21,645 bases of DNA from a virus. The translations under genes were made by a program, and so were the position numbers. Position 1 is the stretch's first letter. Every line of letters starts with the position of its first letter. The notes under the pieces are model-generated. The model searched no databases and was not told where the DNA came from. It was given only the letters and a program-made list of their open reading frames with translations. This document shows positions 12,027 through 19,125 of this stretch, one piece after another. The DNA lies in IMG/VR virus record IMGVR_UViG_3300033998_000217, positions 1 through 21,645 of that record. One strand, given 5' to 3'.

Positions 12027-13595
12027 ATGGGGTTTACTCATATTATCGGCCCCCCAGGGACCGGGAAAACACAGACCCTCATGGGAATTATCGAGGACCT
12101 GCTTAACCGGGGAATAGAGCCCCAGCGGATATGCTTTTGCAGTTTTACCAAGGCAGCGGTGCGGGAAGCCCAGGACAGGGTATTTAAGACTTTTGGCATT
12201 CCCCGGGGGCAGTTACCCTACTTCGGCACCATACACAGCATCTGTTTCCGCCACCTGGGGCTGAAGCAATCCCAGGTCCTCATCGGCAAAAACTGGCGGG
12301 AGTTCTGCCAGTATTATAAGATCCCTTTTTCTGAAAACGGGGTAGGGAGATTTGATCTGGATGAACCCTGGGAGCCGGCCGGAAATGAAGAAGGGGAGAT
12401 GCTAAAGGCCTGGTACGACTGGACCAGGAATAACTGCCTGCCGCTGGAACGGGGCGTCAAACTATACCCCGGCGGCGTCGATTATCCTGGCAGGGCTTTG
12501 TGGTTCGCCGCCAGGGTTGAAGAATACAAAAAAGAAAAGCGGTTGGTTGATTTTGTGGACATGCTCCTTTTGGTGGAGCAGGAAGGATGGGCCCCGGATA
12601 TCGACGCGCTCATCCTGGACGAGGCCCAGGACCTGTCGCCTTTGCAACAGCGTATATTTATGCAGTGGACGCATAAAGCGAAATATACTTTTCTCGGGTA
12701 CGACGAAGACCAGGCAATCTATAGCTTCCAGGGAGCCGACCCCCGGTGGCTCATGGAATTGCCAGGCGAAAGGCGGTTCCTGGAACAGAGCCACCGGGTA
12801 CCCCGGAAACCGGCCCTGCTGGCCCAACGGATTATTGAGCGCAACAAAAAGCGCTACAGCAAGACGTGGCTCCCCCGGAAAGAGGAGGGCGAGGTTTACT
12901 TCGACGTTTACCTGGGAGACCTGTTGCCGCGGATTGCGGACGATGCAAGCGGGAAAACATGGTTCTTGCTGGCCCGGAACAATATCTACCTGCAAAACTA
13001 CAGTCGTGTCTTAATGCAGCAGGGGATCCCTTACGACAACCTGCGGGGGGCTTCACCGATCCGCAATGTGCCTGAGTCGGTCCTTACCGCTTTGAAGCTG
13101 GCCCGCGGGATTGCTGTCACGCCGGACGAGCTTTATTACCTGGCCAAGGATACCCCCAGCAACCCCTACTGGGAGAGGGGGGCTAAGAAAAGGATTGAGA
13201 AATTGTTCCCGGATGAAGAAATTACCTTGCAAAAATTGTTCATACTCGGCGCCAGGCAGGAGCTTATAGACCTTCTGGGGGATATTAAAACCTGCCTGCG
13301 GCCTATCAAGGCCGAGGAGGGTCGTAAAGAGTATTATTTACGTGTCTTTAACCGTTACGGCTACGAGGGCCTGCGCAAAAAGCCCCGGATAACCCTGGGC
13401 AGCTTCCATTCCGTCAAGGGCCAGCAGGCCGATAATGTCGTCCTCTTGCCCAACGTGACCAGCAAGACCCACGACAGCTACGCTGTGGACCCGGAACCGG
13501 AGCGGCGTGTCTGGTATGTAGCGATTACCAGGAGCAGGGAAAACCTCTACCTGTTAGCGCCGCTGGGAGGGGGGAGGATATTTCAGGAATGGTAG
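12027..13595 (+). CDS. UvrD/Rep-like SF1A DNA helicase
   Basis: A 522-residue superfamily 1 helicase: motif I GPPGTGKT (8-15), Ia CSFTKAAVREAQDR, Ic GTIHSICFR, II DEAQD (198-202), III GYDEDQAIYSFQGA, IV EQSHRVP, V TLGSFHSVKGQQADNVVLLP and VI RRVWYVAITRSRENLYLL. It is shorter than UvrD (about 720) because the inserted 1B and 2B subdomains are reduced. It should translocate 3' to 5' and unwind or strip DNA during phage replication or repair. Transcribed with the RecD2 motor upstream (26-base gap, SD AGGGAG) and the primase-polymerase downstream. All motifs are intact. Confidence 0.95.
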   Translation: MGFTHIIGPPGTGKTQTLMGIIEDLLNRGIEPQRICFCSFTKAAVREAQDRVFKTFGIPRGQLPYFGTIHSICFRHLGLKQSQVLIGKNWREFCQYYKIPFSENGVGRFDLDEPWEPAGNEEGEMLKAWYDWTRNNCLPLERGVKLYPGGVDYPGRALWFAARVEEYKKEKRLVDFVDMLLLVEQEGWAPDIDALILDEAQDLSPLQQRIFMQWTHKAKYTFLGYDEDQAIYSFQGADPRWLMELPGERRFLEQSHRVPRKPALLAQRIIERNKKRYSKTWLPRKEEGEVYFDVYLGDLLPRIADDASGKTWFLLARNNIYLQNYSRVLMQQGIPYDNLRGASPIRNVPESVLTALKLARGIAVTPDELYYLAKDTPSNPYWERGAKKRIEKLFPDEEITLQKLFILGARQELIDLLGDIKTCLRPIKAEEGRKEYYLRVFNRYGYEGLRKKPRITLGSFHSVKGQQADNVVLLPNVTSKTHDSYAVDPEPERRVWYVAITRSRENLYLLAPLGGGRIFQEW

Positions 13596-13631
13596 CAAAC
13601 CGGAGGGGATGATGGGGGAAGTGATGATGCA

Positions 13632-15032
13632 ATGGCTTCAATGCTGGAATACGCCCTTGTATACCTGCGGAAGAAATGGTCGATAATCCCTCTGCGAATA
13701 GACAAGAAACCTTATCTGGACTCATGGAAAAGGTACCAGGAAGCGCCACCTACCCAGGGCGAGGTAGAAACCTGGTGGAAAATGTGGCCCAAGGCCAACA
13801 TCGGAGTGGTCACCGGCAAGGTGTCCGGCCTGGTGGTGGTAGACGCCGACGGGGAGGAAGGGCTGGAGTCTATCAAGCAGCTGGGCGCCTTGCCGCCTAC
13901 CCCCTGTGTCCGGACCGGTAAGGGTTGGCACTATTACTTCCAGCACCCGGGCGATAGAGTGATCAGCAACTTCGCGCGAAAAATGCCGGGCCTGGACCTG
14001 CGGGGAGACGGCGGTTATGTCATGGCCCCGCCAAGTATCCACCCTTCGGGGAGTGTGTACGAGTGGAGCCTGGCGCCCAAGGACGTGCCCCTGGCGCCGC
14101 TGCCGGCAGGGATACTGGCCCTGATTGAAAAAGGTAAAGCGGTTGCAAGCAGACAACAGGCCAAAAATGAGGATCCAACCTGGGTGCAGGAATACTTAAA
14201 TGGCGTCGATGCCGGCCAGCGCAATACTGCAGCGACCAGGCTGGCCGGCCACTACCTAGGCAAGGGGCTGCCGCCTTCGGAAGTAGAGCCGCTGCTCCTG
14301 CTCTGGAACGAAAAAAACCGCCCGCCGCTTCCAGAAAATGAAATCCGGCAGGTAGTGGCCTCGGTAGCCAAAGCTGAAGCTGAAAAGCAAAAAGGCGACC
14401 GCAACTTTGAAATCGTGAAGGTGGAAAAGCTGGAAACGGTCCCGCCCATTTACAGGGTGCATATCTTTGACCAGGTGGTTAAGATGGACGCCGAAGACCT
14501 GGCGAGTTTCAGCCGGTTCAAAAGGCTGGTGATGCAGAACACCAACCGAATGCCGGCCATGAAGAAGGCCGCCAGCCAGTGGGACAGCTACTTGGATGAA
14601 ATACTGACCAATAAGTTGGAGATCGTGGAGGCCCCGGAAGAGGCCAGCCCGGACGCCATTTTGTGGGACACTATCACCCATTATATCCAGACCCGGATGA
14701 TCGAGGACGAGACAGCCCTGGCCGAGCGCCGGGGAGTCTATACTGACGGCAGTTATGTTTATCTGCACGGCCCGACATTGCACCGTTACCTGCGGCAGAG
14801 TGAGTACCGCATTGAGGCGCGGGAGGTATGGGACATACTGCGGCGGCATGGAGCAGAGCCGGTACTAAAGAAAGTCAGGAACTCAGAAGGAGTAGGGGTT
14901 GTAGTTAGAGCATGGCAGCTGCCGCTTAGTAGTATTGAAGAAATTAAGCAGAATGAAAAACAACCTGAACAACAGAAAACCCCAAAAGAATTCCAGGAAA
15001 ATATTTCACCGGAAGATGATGATATTATGTAA
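13632..15032 (+). CDS. Bifunctional primase-polymerase (prim-pol) replication protein
   Basis: A 466-residue protein. The prim-pol domain (about 5-165) has the metal-binding DxD (Asp71, Asp73 in VVVDADGEEG), GKGWHYYF with His100 and LDLRGDGGYVMAPPS with Asp122. A primase C-terminal helical domain (PriCT-1 type, about 185-248) follows, in QRNTAATRLAGHYLGKGL and LPENEIRQVVASV. The C-terminal third (about 260-466) is helical, possibly with a winged helix, and ends in an acidic tail. There is no SF3 or DnaB helicase domain, so unwinding must come from another protein. It should prime and perhaps extend phage DNA. The downstream intergenic repeat array is a good candidate for the origin it serves. 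Start ATG chosen after a GGGGGAAG SD; an ATG three codons later is possible. Confidence 0.92.
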   Translation: MASMLEYALVYLRKKWSIIPLRIDKKPYLDSWKRYQEAPPTQGEVETWWKMWPKANIGVVTGKVSGLVVVDADGEEGLESIKQLGALPPTPCVRTGKGWHYYFQHPGDRVISNFARKMPGLDLRGDGGYVMAPPSIHPSGSVYEWSLAPKDVPLAPLPAGILALIEKGKAVASRQQAKNEDPTWVQEYLNGVDAGQRNTAATRLAGHYLGKGLPPSEVEPLLLLWNEKNRPPLPENEIRQVVASVAKAEAEKQKGDRNFEIVKVEKLETVPPIYRVHIFDQVVKMDAEDLASFSRFKRLVMQNTNRMPAMKKAASQWDSYLDEILTNKLEIVEAPEEASPDAILWDTITHYIQTRMIEDETALAERRGVYTDGSYVYLHGPTLHRYLRQSEYRIEAREVWDILRRHGAEPVLKKVRNSEGVGVVVRAWQLPLSSIEEIKQNEKQPEQQKTPKEFQENISPEDDDIM

Positions 15033-15452
15033 GGCTATAGTATATATGAAAGCATATGGAAGAAGATGTAATTAAATCATCAAAATTACTACCCAAAATA
15101 CCCAAAAAAGCCCTTAAAATGACCGAACTAGTGTTACCAGTGTTACCTTACTGTTACCAATTTCGAGGTCTTGAGTCGGCTGTATATATAGGCATTTTTT
15201 TAGGGGTTTGGTAACACTGGTAACGGTGGTAACACTAAAATTTCATTTTTGATTTGGAAGAGGCGCTTTAGCGTAATAAAATTAGCGAAAAAAAATATCT
15301 CCCATCCAAAAAAATAAAAAGTACTGTTACCAGTGTTACCAACGTTACCAGCCAGGATTTTCAAGGTTTCCCGGGTTTTTAAAAGCGTTACCATAGTGTA
15401 ACCAGACGTAACCACTCGGAATTGACTTACCAGAAAGGAGGTCCCTGCATCT
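15033..15452. other. Gene-free region, candidate replication origin
   Basis: The only long non-coding stretch in the window. It holds four clusters of three GTTACC-type heptads, flanking an AT-rich core (about 15234-15325) that contains two TTAGCG copies (15268-15273, 15282-15287). A 52-codon frame (15056-15214) crosses it but has no SD and is partly made of the repeats. Position next to a primase-polymerase, repeat density and the AT-rich core suggest a theta-type origin; a regulatory region is the alternative. Confidence 0.6.
15133..15413. repeat. Twelve GTTACC-type iterons in four triplets
   Basis: Triplet 1 at 15133, 15142 and 15153 (GTTACC, plus strand). Triplet 2 at 15210, 15219 and 15228 (GGTAAC, i.e. 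inverted). Triplet 3 at 15326, 15335 and 15344 (plus). Triplet 4 at 15387 (GTTACC), 15398 and 15408 (both GTAACC, one mismatch). Steps within triplets are 9-11 bases, about one helical turn, so a protein could bind along one face. Triplet 2 is opposite in orientation to the other three. Confidence 0.92.
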
Positions 15453-16010
15453 TTGACTCCCCTAGATATCTACTACGCCCTGTTTTATGGCCACCTGCTA
15501 TTATTCCGCAACAGCAAGGCCCTGGGCGGCCGGGACTTCTACCTGGGGCTGACTCGGCAGGTAACGGCTAAGGCCCCGAAAGGCCACGGCAACCCGCCGG
15601 CCCTCACCCTGGCCGAGGCTATATCCTTGCAGCGTAACCCGCCGGCGGACGGCAAGGATCTGTACGAGGTCCTGCAGCTGGACATCGGCACCCTGATGGA
15701 AGGAGGCTGGGATGAGGAACCTAGGAGCCCTTTACTCGCCGATCCGCGGCCAGACCTCAAGGAGGACAGCAGGCTCTGGGAACAGCTCCTGGCCCTGGCC
15801 GTGGCCGAAGATGAAGCTCTGGCCGAGGCCCTCTTTGCCATGAGGTGGGCAGGCAGTCGACTGGTAACGGTAAACGGACACTATGCCATCCGGCCGCAAA
15901 TAGGGCCTGGCTGCTGGATAAGGAAGGAGGATTACGAAGATGTAAGGGATATCTGGCTGGCACCGAAAAAAGAGCAAGTAGCAAGGTTGTTGAAGAAACT
16001 GCAAAAATAG
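15453..16010 (+). CDS. Hypothetical phage protein (185 aa, TTG start)
   Basis: A mostly helical acidic protein with strong SD AAAGGAGGT about 10 bases before a TTG; no ATG is suitably placed. Features are an N-terminal aromatic helix (DIYYALFYGHLLLFR), a Pro/Gly-rich loop (APKGHGNPPALT), a long Ala/Leu-rich helix (WEQLLALAVAEDEALAEALFAMRW, about 109-132) and a C-terminal basic helix (KKEQVARLLKKLQK). No motif recognised. It lies between the candidate origin and the resolvase gene, so a replication-linked role is plausible but unproven. Confidence 0.8.
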   Translation: MTPLDIYYALFYGHLLLFRNSKALGGRDFYLGLTRQVTAKAPKGHGNPPALTLAEAISLQRNPPADGKDLYEVLQLDIGTLMEGGWDEEPRSPLLADPRPDLKEDSRLWEQLLALAVAEDEALAEALFAMRWAGSRLVTVNGHYAIRPQIGPGCWIRKEDYEDVRDIWLAPKKEQVARLLKKLQK

Positions 16011-16023
16011 GGAGGGGAATGTT

Positions 16024-16542
16024 TTGGCTGTAGTCATGGGCATAGACCCCAGCCTGGCCAGCACCGGCCTGGTGGTCCTGGAAAACGGAAACCTTATCTT
16101 ACACGAAACCTTGGAGGTAAAAGAAAAAGGAATTGCAAGACTGTTAACCTTGCAAAACCTCTTGGAAGTAAGATTATCGGCATATAAGCCGGAACTGGTG
16201 GTAGTAGAAGGCTACGCCTTCGCCCGGAGCAATCAAGCACATCAGATGGGCGAACTGGGGGGAATGATCCGGATACTGCTAACCCAAAAAAGGTATAGCT
16301 GGATTGAAGTAGCTCCAACTCAGGCCAAAAAGTTCGCCACGGGGAAAGGCAATGCTCCTAAAGATATTATCCTCCGGGATGTTTACAAAAGGTGGGGGGT
16401 GGAATTTGACAGCAGCGACGAGGCCGATGCTTTTATCCTGGCCAAGATCGGACAGGCCGTCCTGGGAGACGTTAAAGGACTGACCCAGGACCAGATGAAG
16501 ATCATCAAAGCTATAAAAAAGGCAAGGGAAACGGCCGCATAG
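16024..16542 (+). CDS. RuvC-like Holliday junction resolvase
   Basis: A 172-residue RNase H-fold nuclease with the RuvC acid set: Asp8 in GIDPSLASTG, Glu62 in VVVEGYAF, and Asp132 and Asp135 in SSDEADAFILA. Basic residues between them (KKFATGKGNAPKD, 102-114) fit junction binding. It should cut four-way junctions made by recombination-linked replication and resolve branches before packaging. TTG start with SD GGGAGGGG; an ATG four codons later is an alternative. Length matches E. coli RuvC (173). Closely spaced with the neighbours on both sides. Confidence 0.95.
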   Translation: MAVVMGIDPSLASTGLVVLENGNLILHETLEVKEKGIARLLTLQNLLEVRLSAYKPELVVVEGYAFARSNQAHQMGELGGMIRILLTQKRYSWIEVAPTQAKKFATGKGNAPKDIILRDVYKRWGVEFDSSDEADAFILAKIGQAVLGDVKGLTQDQMKIIKAIKKARETAA

Positions 16543-16553
16543 AGGTGAGGATT

Positions 16554-17522
16554 ATGGGCCAGAGCAGCATAGCCAGGAGCCGTTTGGGCTGTCGGCTACC
16601 ACACGAAAGGTCTGATATAGATGATGATTACGCCTCGCCGGGACCGATAATTACGTATAAATTGAGCCCTGAAGAGATTGCCGCCAGATACGGCCCACCG
16701 AAAAAACGGGAGGAGCGCAGGCTTAGCCTTAAAAGCATAAAGTGGGCGGTTGAAAACAGTTGCAGCCTGAATGAGGCAGCTAAAGCCCTGAAGGTTAGCA
16801 AAGAGCATCTTAAAAAAGAAATGGAGTGGCATGGAGTTGCCGCGCCGGATTACTGGGAGGAGGAGAAAATAATGGAGACAATCCAAGAAAAAGTTAAGCC
16901 CACAGACCAGAAACCCGAAACTTTACCCAAGAAATCGCGGTTGGAACTGGCCAGGGAACGGCTTACAAAAGAGGCTTTCCTGGAGATGAAGGCAAAGGGC
17001 ATGACCGACCGGAAAATTATGCGAGAATGTCAAATTCCCAATGATATTTTTTACATCCTCAAGAAGGAATGGTTTGGCCCTGCCGGGCAGAACAAAGAAG
17101 TCACAAAAACTGAAATTCGCCCTGAGAAGACAGAAGCATCTTTCCTAAGTCCTGATGTGAACGTGGAACTGGGAGAGTTGGACCTAAGTGCATTTAGAGT
17201 ATTTAATTGGCTGAGCACGAAAACACGATACGGTAAATGGATTACTGTTGGGAAGAGGGGTATAAGCATTTCCTGGGAAATAGCTAGAGATTTAAGACCC
17301 GGAGCCCTGGTGGAGTTTTATTTGAGCCCGGAAGGAAAGATTTTAGTTATGCGCGAGTGTCTGAACGGCTTAGTGGTGAGGGGTGGTAATAGTAAAAACA
17401 GGAGTAAGGAAATCTCCTGTAAAGCATTGAGCAAAGCATTGATGGACTTGGGAGTATGTCTACCGGTGCGGTTTATGACGGAATGGGATGAAAAACTCCA
17501 AGCCTGGGTGGGGAGGCGGTAG
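16554..17522 (+). CDS. Probable DNA-binding regulator with multiple HTH and AbrB-like tail
   Basis: A 322-residue protein in three parts. One helix-turn-helix-like block is at 60-95 (SLNEAAKALKVSKEHLKKEM) and a second at 137-173 (FLEMKAKGMTDRKIMRECQIPNDIF). The C-terminal domain (about 222-275, WITVGKRGISISWEIARDL then a LxxxGKILVMRE strand) resembles the swapped-hairpin AbrB type, followed by a further helical segment (KALSKALMDLGVCLPVRF). Start ATG: SD AGAGGTG about 6 bases upstream; GTG at 16545 is an alternative. Place near the end of the early transcript, before the packaging genes, fits a middle or late regulator. That is inference; the AbrB match is by eye only. Confidence 0.7.
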   Translation: MGQSSIARSRLGCRLPHERSDIDDDYASPGPIITYKLSPEEIAARYGPPKKREERRLSLKSIKWAVENSCSLNEAAKALKVSKEHLKKEMEWHGVAAPDYWEEEKIMETIQEKVKPTDQKPETLPKKSRLELARERLTKEAFLEMKAKGMTDRKIMRECQIPNDIFYILKKEWFGPAGQNKEVTKTEIRPEKTEASFLSPDVNVELGELDLSAFRVFNWLSTKTRYGKWITVGKRGISISWEIARDLRPGALVEFYLSPEGKILVMRECLNGLVVRGGNSKNRSKEISCKALSKALMDLGVCLPVRFMTEWDEKLQAWVGRR

Positions 17523-17535
17523 GAATGGGGCAACG

Positions 17536-17745
17536 TTGACCTGCCGCTGCGGCGGGGAGCTGTACGAGGTCTACTTCGAAGATGAGATAAGGCGCTTCAG
17601 GTGTATGGGTTGCGAGCGGATATACGTGCTGTGGGAGTACCGGAGCTGGAGGCGGGGCGATGCGAGTACGGATGACATGCCACGGGGCGCGGCGGGTGGA
17701 GCTTCGGGCTTGCATAGCGCCGAAGAAGCTGCGGCCCCTGATTGA
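17536..17745 (+). CDS. Zinc-ribbon microprotein, long overlap with next gene
   Basis: A 69-residue frame with CRC (Cys3, Cys5) and CMGC (Cys23-Cys26) about 20 residues apart, then an aromatic segment (YVLWEYRSW). TTG start chosen, with AGGAATGGGG just upstream; a frame-extending ATG at 17488 lies inside the previous gene. The last ~28 residues are low-complexity (Gly/Ala/Ser) and overlap by 86 bases a separate gene in another frame, so the tail may be unconstrained. Metal binding likely, function unknown. Confidence 0.6.
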   Translation: MTCRCGGELYEVYFEDEIRRFRCMGCERIYVLWEYRSWRRGDASTDDMPRGAAGGASGLHSAEEAAAPD

Positions 17746-17908
17746 ACGGCGACTCCAGGGGATGCTCAGGGCTGGGGTCCGGCCCGATCCCACCCTGGGC
17801 GTCCGGGTGCCGGTGGGACAGGGCCTGGTAGCGATATGCGTGCCCAGCTTATTCGGCGGCTGGGATGTGGTCACAGTGCGACCGGACAGAGAGGAGGAAG
17901 CAGGTTGA
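17660..17908 (+). CDS. Hypothetical protein (82 aa)
   Basis: ATG with GGAGG 7 bases upstream, embedded in the end of the zinc-ribbon gene in another frame. The product is basic: a possible helix ELRACIAPKKLRPLIERRLQ (14-33), then strand-rich sequence with PVGQGLVAICVPS and DVVTVRP. The stop overlaps the TTG of the next gene (TTGA). No family recognised. The SD and the coupled overlaps support it being real. Confidence 0.65.
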   Translation: MRVRMTCHGARRVELRACIAPKKLRPLIERRLQGMLRAGVRPDPTLGVRVPVGQGLVAICVPSLFGGWDVVTVRPDREEEAG

Positions 17909-18207
17909 GCGAAGTTCTGCGGTGCCCACGGTGCAATACAGAAATGGTCTACGATGAGCGGCGGGAGTTCTGGCGGTGCCCGAATTGCGGGGGCGAATGG
18001 TGGGAGGACGTGGACAAGCTGGACCTGCAGGAGCATGAGCAGGCCAGGGTGGTGCCGGGGACCTTTTACTTCCTGCCGCATGCTACGACGACTGTTTTGC
18101 CGCCGGTGGCCGGGGCGCTAAAGGGGAAGGGGAGCAGGAAGGCGGGAAGGAAGTGGAAGTCCTCCCGGCGGTATAAACCCTGGACACAGAGGTATATGTT
18201 AGTGTAA
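17905..18207 (+). CDS. Zinc-ribbon protein with basic tail
   Basis: A 100-residue protein with CPRC (Cys7, Cys10) and CPNC (Cys25, Cys28), the layout of a TFIIB/transposase-type zinc ribbon, then an acidic helix (WEDVDKLDLQEHEQ) and a strongly basic C-terminus (KGKGSRKAGRKWKSSRRYK). TTG start overlapping the previous stop, SD GAGGAGG. The frame can extend upstream to 17836 but without an RBS. The ribbon plus basic tail suggests nucleic-acid binding; function not known. Confidence 0.75.
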   Translation: MSEVLRCPRCNTEMVYDERREFWRCPNCGGEWWEDVDKLDLQEHEQARVVPGTFYFLPHATTTVLPPVAGALKGKGSRKAGRKWKSSRRYKPWTQRYMLV

Positions 18208-18227
18208 ACTAGATAGGGGTGGGAATA

Positions 18228-18470
18228 ATGGTGTCTATACCTGATAGTATAAAGCCAGAAACCCTGATAGATTGGGTTATAAAGGGTACAGGAGTTTATA
18301 GAAACGATAAAGCAGGATGCTTTGAGGCATGGGCATTTAACGCCAAGATAAACGAAGCTGTGCTTTTGGATTATTTGCCTTATTCCATCGCAGACAAAAT
18401 TTCTACAGCAAGAAGCGACTGGGAAAGAACAGTTTGGAGAAGGTTTTTTGCAAGTTTGGCTGAAAAATAA
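18228..18470 (+). CDS. Hypothetical protein (80 aa), last gene of the early transcript
   Basis: ATG preceded by AGGGGTGGG; a GTG three codons earlier is possible. The protein is helical and soluble, with ETLIDWVIKG, LLDYLPYSIADKI and WERTVWRRFFASLAEK. Its base composition is more AT-rich than that of its neighbours (many AAA, ATA and TTT codons), which may mean separate acquisition. No family recognised. The stop lies one base before a hairpin. Confidence 0.7.
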   Translation: MVSIPDSIKPETLIDWVIKGTGVYRNDKAGCFEAWAFNAKINEAVLLDYLPYSIADKISTARSDWERTVWRRFFASLAEK

Positions 18471-18471
18471 A

Positions 18472-18492
18472 AAGGCCGCGCGAGGCGGCCTT
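18472..18492. terminator. Hairpin terminator at the early/late boundary
   Basis: An 8-bp perfect stem, AAGGCCGC (18472-18479) and GCGGCCTT (18485-18492), with a 5-base loop, follows the 80-residue gene directly. Rightwards it is followed only by a broken T-rich stretch (ATGCTTCTATTTCTTC). Leftwards, on the minus strand, the stem is followed by TTTATTTTT, so it is a better terminator for leftward transcription. Probably bidirectional. Confidence 0.75.
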
Positions 18493-18556
18493 ATGCTTCT
18501 ATTTCTTCTGCGTTGTCCCGGCCCGGGTCGAACTGGATTATCCACTTGCCAGGGGC

Positions 18557-18586
18557 TTGACAATTTGACGGGATGTACTTTATACT
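18557..18586 (+). promoter_or_regulatory. Promoter for the packaging/late genes
   Basis: Consensus -35 TTGACA (18557-18562), an 18-base spacer and -10 TATACT (18581-18586), about 65 bases before the terminase small-subunit start and just after the hairpin. The near-consensus boxes suggest recognition by the host housekeeping sigma factor. An activator is not required by the sequence but cannot be excluded. Confidence 0.8.
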
Positions 18587-18651
18587 TAAAATAGCTTTTT
18601 GTAACTTTTTACGCCGTGAGGCGTTTATTTTTTGGGTTGGTGGTGAAAGAG

Positions 18652-19125
18652 ATGGCAACGGCGGCGACGGCGAAAAAAAAGAAAAAATTCCTGGAACTTT
18701 TTCGGCAGACAGGCAACGTAACGGCTGCCGCCGAAGCTATCGGCTTGAACCGTGCAACGCCCTATAAGTGGAGAGAAAAAGATCCAGAATTTGCTGCGGC
18801 CTGGGATATGGCCGTGGAAGAAGCGGCCGACCGCCTGGAGCAGGAGGCCTGGCGGCGGGCCGTGGAGGGTGTGGAGGAGCCGGTTTATCAGGGCGGAAAA
18901 CTCGTTGGCAAGGTACGGAAGTATTCTGATACCTTGCTGATTTTCCTACTGAAAGGTAACCGGCCCGAGAAATATGCGGATAGGGTGAAACAGGAAATTA
19001 GCGGGCCAGCCGGCGGTCCGATTGAGATGAAGAAATATGAAAGCCTTACCGATGATCAGCTTGACGCCCTCATCTCTGAAAAAATTGCCGCGCTCGGAAA
19101 AGCTGGAATTACTGGCGCTGATTGA
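18652..19125 (+). CDS. terS: Terminase small subunit
   Basis: A 157-residue DNA-recognition subunit of the packaging motor. A basic start (AKKKKKFLELF) leads into a helix-turn-helix (about 19-42, QTGNVTAAAEAIGLNRATPYKW), then a long helical oligomerisation region (FAAAWDMAVEEAADRLEQEAW) and the linker GVEEPVYQGGKLVGKVRKYSD typical of this family, then LLIFLLKGNRPEKY. It should bind the phage pac or cos site and load the large subunit. ATG chosen after a GGTGGTG SD; GTG at 18616 in the same frame is possible. The 3' end overlaps the large-subunit frame by up to 89 bases. Confidence 0.93.
   Translation: MATAATAKKKKKFLELFRQTGNVTAAAEAIGLNRATPYKWREKDPEFAAAWDMAVEEAADRLEQEAWRRAVEGVEEPVYQGGKLVGKVRKYSDTLLIFLLKGNRPEKYADRVKQEISGPAGGPIEMKKYESLTDDQLDALISEKIAALGKAGITGAD

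Noticed and set aside
14256-14849. Minus-strand frame of 197 codons opposite the primase-polymerase
   Set aside because: Antisense shadow with no motif; the plus strand has intact prim-pol and PriCT motifs.
15056-15214. Plus-strand 52-codon frame starting after the primase-polymerase
   Set aside because: No SD before the ATG, and it runs into the repeat clusters; more likely incidental in a non-coding region.
15133-15413. CRISPR array in the repeat-rich intergenic region
   Set aside because: Repeats are only 6-9 bases, in both orientations and 9-11 bases apart; no long repeats, unique spacers or cas genes.
15200-15415. Minus-strand frame of 71 codons in the iteron region
   Set aside because: Its repetitive GNxGN-type sequence is just the translation of the GTTACC repeats, and there is no SD.
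18495-18651. Minus-strand small gene ending at the 18472-18492 hairpin
   Set aside because: The C-terminal peptide is attractive, but no start codon with RBS is visible and the frame runs back into the terminase small-subunit gene and promoter; kept only as a finding, not a feature.
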